Below, piece by piece: positions 3,256 through 6,174 of a DNA stretch of 6,174 nt (the first letter of the stretch is position 1; every line of letters starts with the position of its first letter). This stretch comes from Verrucomicrobiota bacterium. GTDB taxonomy: Bacteria; Verrucomicrobiota; Verrucomicrobiia; Limisphaerales; UBA11358. The notes beneath the pieces were generated by a model. It worked only from the letters and a program-made list of their open reading frames with translations. It was not told where the DNA came from and searched no databases. A program made the translations under genes and the position numbers. The stretch is taken from assembly GCA_026225155.1 (NCBI GenBank), contig JAMFSG010000052.1, positions 1-6,174 on the forward strand. The letters run 5' to 3'.

Positions 3256-6147
3256 ATGTTATTTTCAGAAAATAGGAGTGCCAGTTTGTTAAATCATCCC
3301 GATCAATTTGTCCGCCGCCACATCGGCCCGAACGCCGCCGAAACCAGCGAGATGCTCGCGCTGCTCGGCCACAAAAATTTGGACGAACTGATTGACGCCG
3401 CCGTCCCGAAAAAAATCCGGCTCGAAAAAAATCTGGACCTGCCCGCCGCGAAAAGTGAATCCGACGCGCTCGCTGAACTGAAAAAAATTTCCAGCGAGAA
3501 CAAAGTTTTCCGCTCGTTCATCGGCCAGGGTTATTACGACACCATCACGCCGCCGGTCATCCAGCGCAGCGTCCTCGAAAATCCCGGCTGGTATACGCAA
3601 TATACACCGTATCAGGCCGAGATTTCGCAAGGCCGCCTCGAAGCGCTTTTGAATTTTCAAACGCTCGCCAGCGAACTTACCGGCCTCGACATCGCGAACG
3701 CCTCGATGCTCGACGAAGCCACCGCCGCCGCCGAAGCGATGACGATGTCGCACCGGCTCAAAGATGACCGCAACCTTTTCTTCATCTCCGAAACGTGTCA
3801 TCCGCAGACCATCGAAGTCGTCCGCAGCCGTGCGCACGCGTTGGGAATTGAAACCGTCATCGGCAGCGCGGAAAATTTTCCGTTCAGCGAAAAAGTTTTC
3901 GGCGCGCTCGTGCAATATCCCGACACGTTCGGCGCGATCCACGATTATTCCGGCTTCGCGGAAAAAGCGCACGCCGCTGGCGCAATCCTCACCGTCGCCA
4001 CCGATCTGCTCGCGCTCACACTCATCAAACCGCCCGGCGAATTCGGCGCGGACATCGCCGTCGGCAGCGCGCAACGCTTTGGCGTGCCACTCGGCTACGG
4101 CGGACCGCACGCGGCGTTTTTTGCGACGCGCGACGAATTCAAACGCCAGATGCCCGGCCGCATCGTCGGCGTCTCCAAAGATTCGCGCGGCAAACCCGCG
4201 TTGCGCCTCGCGCTCGGCACGCGCGAGCAGCACATCCGCCGCGAAAAAGCCACGAGCAACATCTGCACCGCGCAAGCGCTGCTCGCGAACATGGCTTCGC
4301 TCTACGCCGTTTATCACGGGCCGGAAGGTTTGAAGAAAATCGCGGAACGCGTTACGTCATTTGCTGCGATCCTAGCAACTGGTCTCAATGACATCGGGTA
4401 TGTTTCGGCCACCAAATTAGGATCAAATTATTTTGGTGCGGTAGTAGTATTCGTCGAGAATTCGACAAAATTCGTTGAGGCTGCCAACAAGTGCCGAATC
4501 AATCTCCGGATTGTAGATGAGCGAACCATTTCAATTAGTTTAGACGAAACGACAACTGCTGCTGATGTTGAATCACTTTTTAAATTATTTAATACCAGCG
4601 ACAAAGCCACCCTTACAGTTGAGCAAGTGTTGAGGGAGTATCATCACGTTGCTGACTGGGTGGGTCTTCCTGAAAATGTGCGACGCACTTCTTCATTCCT
4701 CACCCACAAAGTTTTCAACAGTTACCACAGCGAAACCGAAATGCTTCGCTACATCAAGCGGCTCGAATCGCGCGACCTTTCGCTCACGGCCTCGATGATT
4801 CCGCTCGGCTCGTGCACGATGAAGTTGAACGCCGCCGCCGAAATGTTTCCCGTGTCGTGGCCCGAGTTCGGCAAGCTTCATCCGTTCGCGCCGCTCGCGC
4901 AAACGCGTGGCTACCAGACGCTTTTTCAAAATCTCGAAAACTGGCTCGGCGAAATCACCGGCTTCGCAGGAATTTCGTTGCAGCCCAACGCCGGTTCGCA
5001 GGGCGAATACGCCGGCTTGCTCGTCATCCGCGCGTATCACGAATCGCGCGGCGAGGCGCATCGCAATGTCTGTCTGATTCCCACTTCCGCGCACGGCACG
5101 AATCCCGCCAGCGCCGTCATGGCCGGCATGACCGTCGTCGCCGTCGCGTGCGACACGAACGGCAACATTGACGTTGCCGATTTGAAATCCAAAGCCGAGG
5201 CGCACAAAAATGATTTGTCGTGCCTGATGATCACTTATCCGTCCACGCACGGCGTGTTCGAGGAAACCATCCGCGAGATTTGCGAAATCATCCACGCGAA
5301 CGGAGGACAAGTTTACATGGACGGCGCGAACATGAACGCGCAAGTCGGTTTGACTTCGCCCGGTTTCATCGGCGCGGATGTCTGCCATTTGAATCTGCAC
5401 AAAACATTTTGCATCCCGCACGGCGGCGGCGGTCCCGGCGTCGGGCCGATCGGCGTGGCGGAACATCTGGTGGAATTTTTGCCCGGCCACAACGTCGTTA
5501 ATCTCGGCGGCGAAAATCCCATCGGCGCTGTCAGCGCCGCGCCGTGGGGCAGCGCGAGCATCCTCACGATTTCGTGGATGTATATCGCGATGATGGGCGC
5601 GGACGGACTGACCGAGGCGACGAAGTTCGCCATCCTCAACGCGAATTACATTGCCGCGCGCCTGGAAAAATATTTTCCGACGCTTTACCGCAGCAACGGC
5701 CTCGTCGCGCACGAATGTATTTTGGACCTGCGCGCGTTCCACAAAACCACCGCCGAAGACGTCGCGAAACGCCTGATGGATTATGGCTTTCACGCACCGA
5801 CGCTTTCATGGCCTGTCGCCGGCACGCTCATGGTCGAGCCGACCGAAAGCGAATCCAAATACGAACTCGACCGTTTCTGCGACGCGATGATTTCCATCCA
5901 CGCCGAAATGACCGCGATCGAATCCGGCGCGACCGACGCGAAAAACAACCTGCTCAAAAACGCGCCGCACACCGCCGACCAGATCGCCAGCGACAATTGG
6001 AATCGTCCCTACACGCGCGAGGCAGCGGCGTTCCCGGCGAAGGATTTGCACGACCACAAATTCTGGCCGCACGTCGCCCGCGTGGACAACGTCTTTGGCG
6101 ACCGCAACCCGGTCTGCTCCTGCGTGGGGATGGAGAATTATTCATAA
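3256..6147 (+). CDS. gcvP: Glycine dehydrogenase (aminomethyl-transferring), P-protein of the glycine cleavage system
   Basis: P-protein removes the carboxyl group of glycine with PLP and passes the aminomethyl group to lipoyl-GcvH, in the cytoplasm. The 963 residues match the single-chain form (E. coli about 957). N-terminal half: FVRRHIGP (18-25), ENPGWYTQYTPYQAEISQGR, DEATAAAEAM, SAQRFGVPLGYGGPHAAFFA, and REQHIRREKATSNICTAQ. C-terminal half: GSCTMKLNAAAEM (518-530), SAHGTNPAS (611-619), MDGANMNAQVG, then HLNLHKTFCIPHGGGGPG with the expected PLP lysine K716. The end is GDRNPVCSC-x4-ENYS. All signature motifs are intact. The ATG at 3256 gives the longest frame; a TTG at 3286 with a perfect AGGAG is a strong alternative giving 953 residues. 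The gene diverges from the minus-strand cluster, and gcvT and gcvH are not adjacent within the window. No glycine riboswitch is seen; the 94-bp gap is too short for a tandem one. Residues about 366-481 are encoded by DNA of different composition. Confidence 0.98.
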   Translation: MLFSENRSASLLNHPDQFVRRHIGPNAAETSEMLALLGHKNLDELIDAAVPKKIRLEKNLDLPAAKSESDALAELKKISSENKVFRSFIGQGYYDTITPPVIQRSVLENPGWYTQYTPYQAEISQGRLEALLNFQTLASELTGLDIANASMLDEATAAAEAMTMSHRLKDDRNLFFISETCHPQTIEVVRSRAHALGIETVIGSAENFPFSEKVFGALVQYPDTFGAIHDYSGFAEKAHAAGAILTVATDLLALTLIKPPGEFGADIAVGSAQRFGVPLGYGGPHAAFFATRDEFKRQMPGRIVGVSKDSRGKPALRLALGTREQHIRREKATSNICTAQALLANMASLYAVYHGPEGLKKIAERVTSFAAILATGLNDIGYVSATKLGSNYFGAVVVFVENSTKFVEAANKCRINLRIVDERTISISLDETTTAADVESLFKLFNTSDKATLTVEQVLREYHHVADWVGLPENVRRTSSFLTHKVFNSYHSETEMLRYIKRLESRDLSLTASMIPLGSCTMKLNAAAEMFPVSWPEFGKLHPFAPLAQTRGYQTLFQNLENWLGEITGFAGISLQPNAGSQGEYAGLLVIRAYHESRGEAHRNVCLIPTSAHGTNPASAVMAGMTVVAVACDTNGNIDVADLKSKAEAHKNDLSCLMITYPSTHGVFEETIREICEIIHANGGQVYMDGANMNAQVGLTSPGFIGADVCHLNLHKTFCIPHGGGGPGVGPIGVAEHLVEFLPGHNVVNLGGENPIGAVSAAPWGSASILTISWMYIAMMGADGLTEATKFAILNANYIAARLEKYFPTLYRSNGLVAHECILDLRAFHKTTAEDVAKRLMDYGFHAPTLSWPVAGTLMVEPTESESKYELDRFCDAMISIHAEMTAIESGATDAKNNLLKNAPHTADQIASDNWNRPYTREAAAFPAKDLHDHKFWPHVARVDNVFGDRNPVCSCVGMENYS
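3260..3274. promoter_or_regulatory. Perfect palindrome TATTTTC-A-GAAAATA, possible operator
   Basis: Seven-bp arms around one central base, ending at the first A of the AGGAG ribosome site. A single-base centre cannot form an RNA loop without opening pairs, so a DNA site for a dimeric regulator is the more natural reading. If the ATG at 3256 is the true start, these bases are codons 2-7 of gcvP instead and the symmetry may be chance. Confidence 0.3.
3274..3278 (+). promoter_or_regulatory. AGGAG ribosome binding site pointing to a TTG start of gcvP
   Basis: A full AGGAG lies 7 nt before TTG at 3286-3288, in the gcvP frame. The upstream ATG (3256) is preceded only by TTTCTTCGG. Starting at TTG removes ten residues (MLFSENRSAS) that have no counterpart in typical GcvP N-termini, which begin a few residues before the conserved F-x-x-RHIGP. 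Confidence 0.5.
4351..4700 (+). other. Low-GC block with foreign codon use inside gcvP
   Basis: Positions 4381-4680 are about 43% GC by hand count (128 of 300), while 4021-4140 is about 67% (81 of 120). Codons change from GCG/CTC/GTC/AAC/ATC types to GTA GTA GTA (4441-4449), TTA, ATT, AGT, TCA, GCT, GAT and AAT. The long antisense open frames that the GC-rich codons create on both sides stop at 4317 and restart at 4693, which independently marks the edges. The frame is not broken and the family hallmarks INLR and SLDETTT are kept. It covers the end of the N-terminal half and the linker. Import by homologous recombination from a lower-GC relative is the simplest reading; relaxed codon selection in a variable linker is the alternative. 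Confidence 0.7.
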
Positions 6148-6174
6148 CCTTAGTTTGTTGCGTCCCAGCAATCC

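Noticed and set aside
3289..4317. Antisense 342-residue open frame within gcvP
   Set aside because: Arg/Glu/Asp/Gly/Ala/Phe-rich shadow produced by GC-biased gcvP codons. The sense strand has every P-protein motif.
4693..5793. Antisense 366-residue open frame within gcvP
   Set aside because: Same kind of shadow, with no domain or signal. Its end at 4693 only reflects the change in codon use.

Overview
The window looks like chromosomal DNA from a Gram-negative bacterium of the PVC group, most likely Verrucomicrobiota (Pedosphaera/Limisphaerales-like). This is an inference. It rests on a prepilin-like protein with the N-terminal core, CxxNLxQIG-type segment, RCPSD and YADGH motifs that are abundant in that group, and on GC-rich codon use. 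No rRNA, tRNA, CRISPR array or recognisable insertion sequence was seen.

Layout: positions 1-3161 hold a minus-strand gene cluster, read from right to left. It starts with a single-pass membrane protein of unknown function (2547-3161). After 2 nt comes a prepilin/pseudopilin-like protein (1984-2544). Its stop codon overlaps the start of an ABC transporter ATPase (1088-1987) in an ATGA. After 3 nt comes an ABC-2 type permease (104-1084), and then the first 31 codons of a secreted protein that runs off the left edge (1-95). The tight spacing suggests one transcript that makes a membrane-anchored protein, a pseudopilin and an ABC exporter together. The permease is odd: its sequence stops resembling a transporter at about position 305, inside the last membrane segment, and is replaced by about 200 bp of GC-rich sequence with hexanucleotide-like repeats and small inverted repeats.

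A 94-bp gap (3162-3255) separates this cluster from a divergent plus-strand gene, gcvP (3256-6147), which encodes the full-length single-chain P-protein (PLP-dependent glycine decarboxylase) of the glycine cleavage system. The partners gcvT, gcvH and lpd are not in the window. The gcvP start is ambiguous: a TTG at 3286 has a perfect AGGAG 7 nt upstream, while the ATG at 3256 has none. A 15-bp perfect palindrome lies just before that AGGAG.

The most unusual internal structure is a block of about 350 bp inside gcvP (about 4351-4700). Its GC content drops to about 43% by hand count, against about 67% just upstream, and its codon choice changes completely while the protein stays in frame and full length. 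The block covers the end of the N-terminal half and the linker to the C-terminal half. It looks like an imported or otherwise differently evolving segment in a mosaic housekeeping gene.

No clearly new defence, mobile or RNA system was found. The best candidates for something undescribed are the pseudopilin plus ABC transporter operon and the mosaic gcvP.
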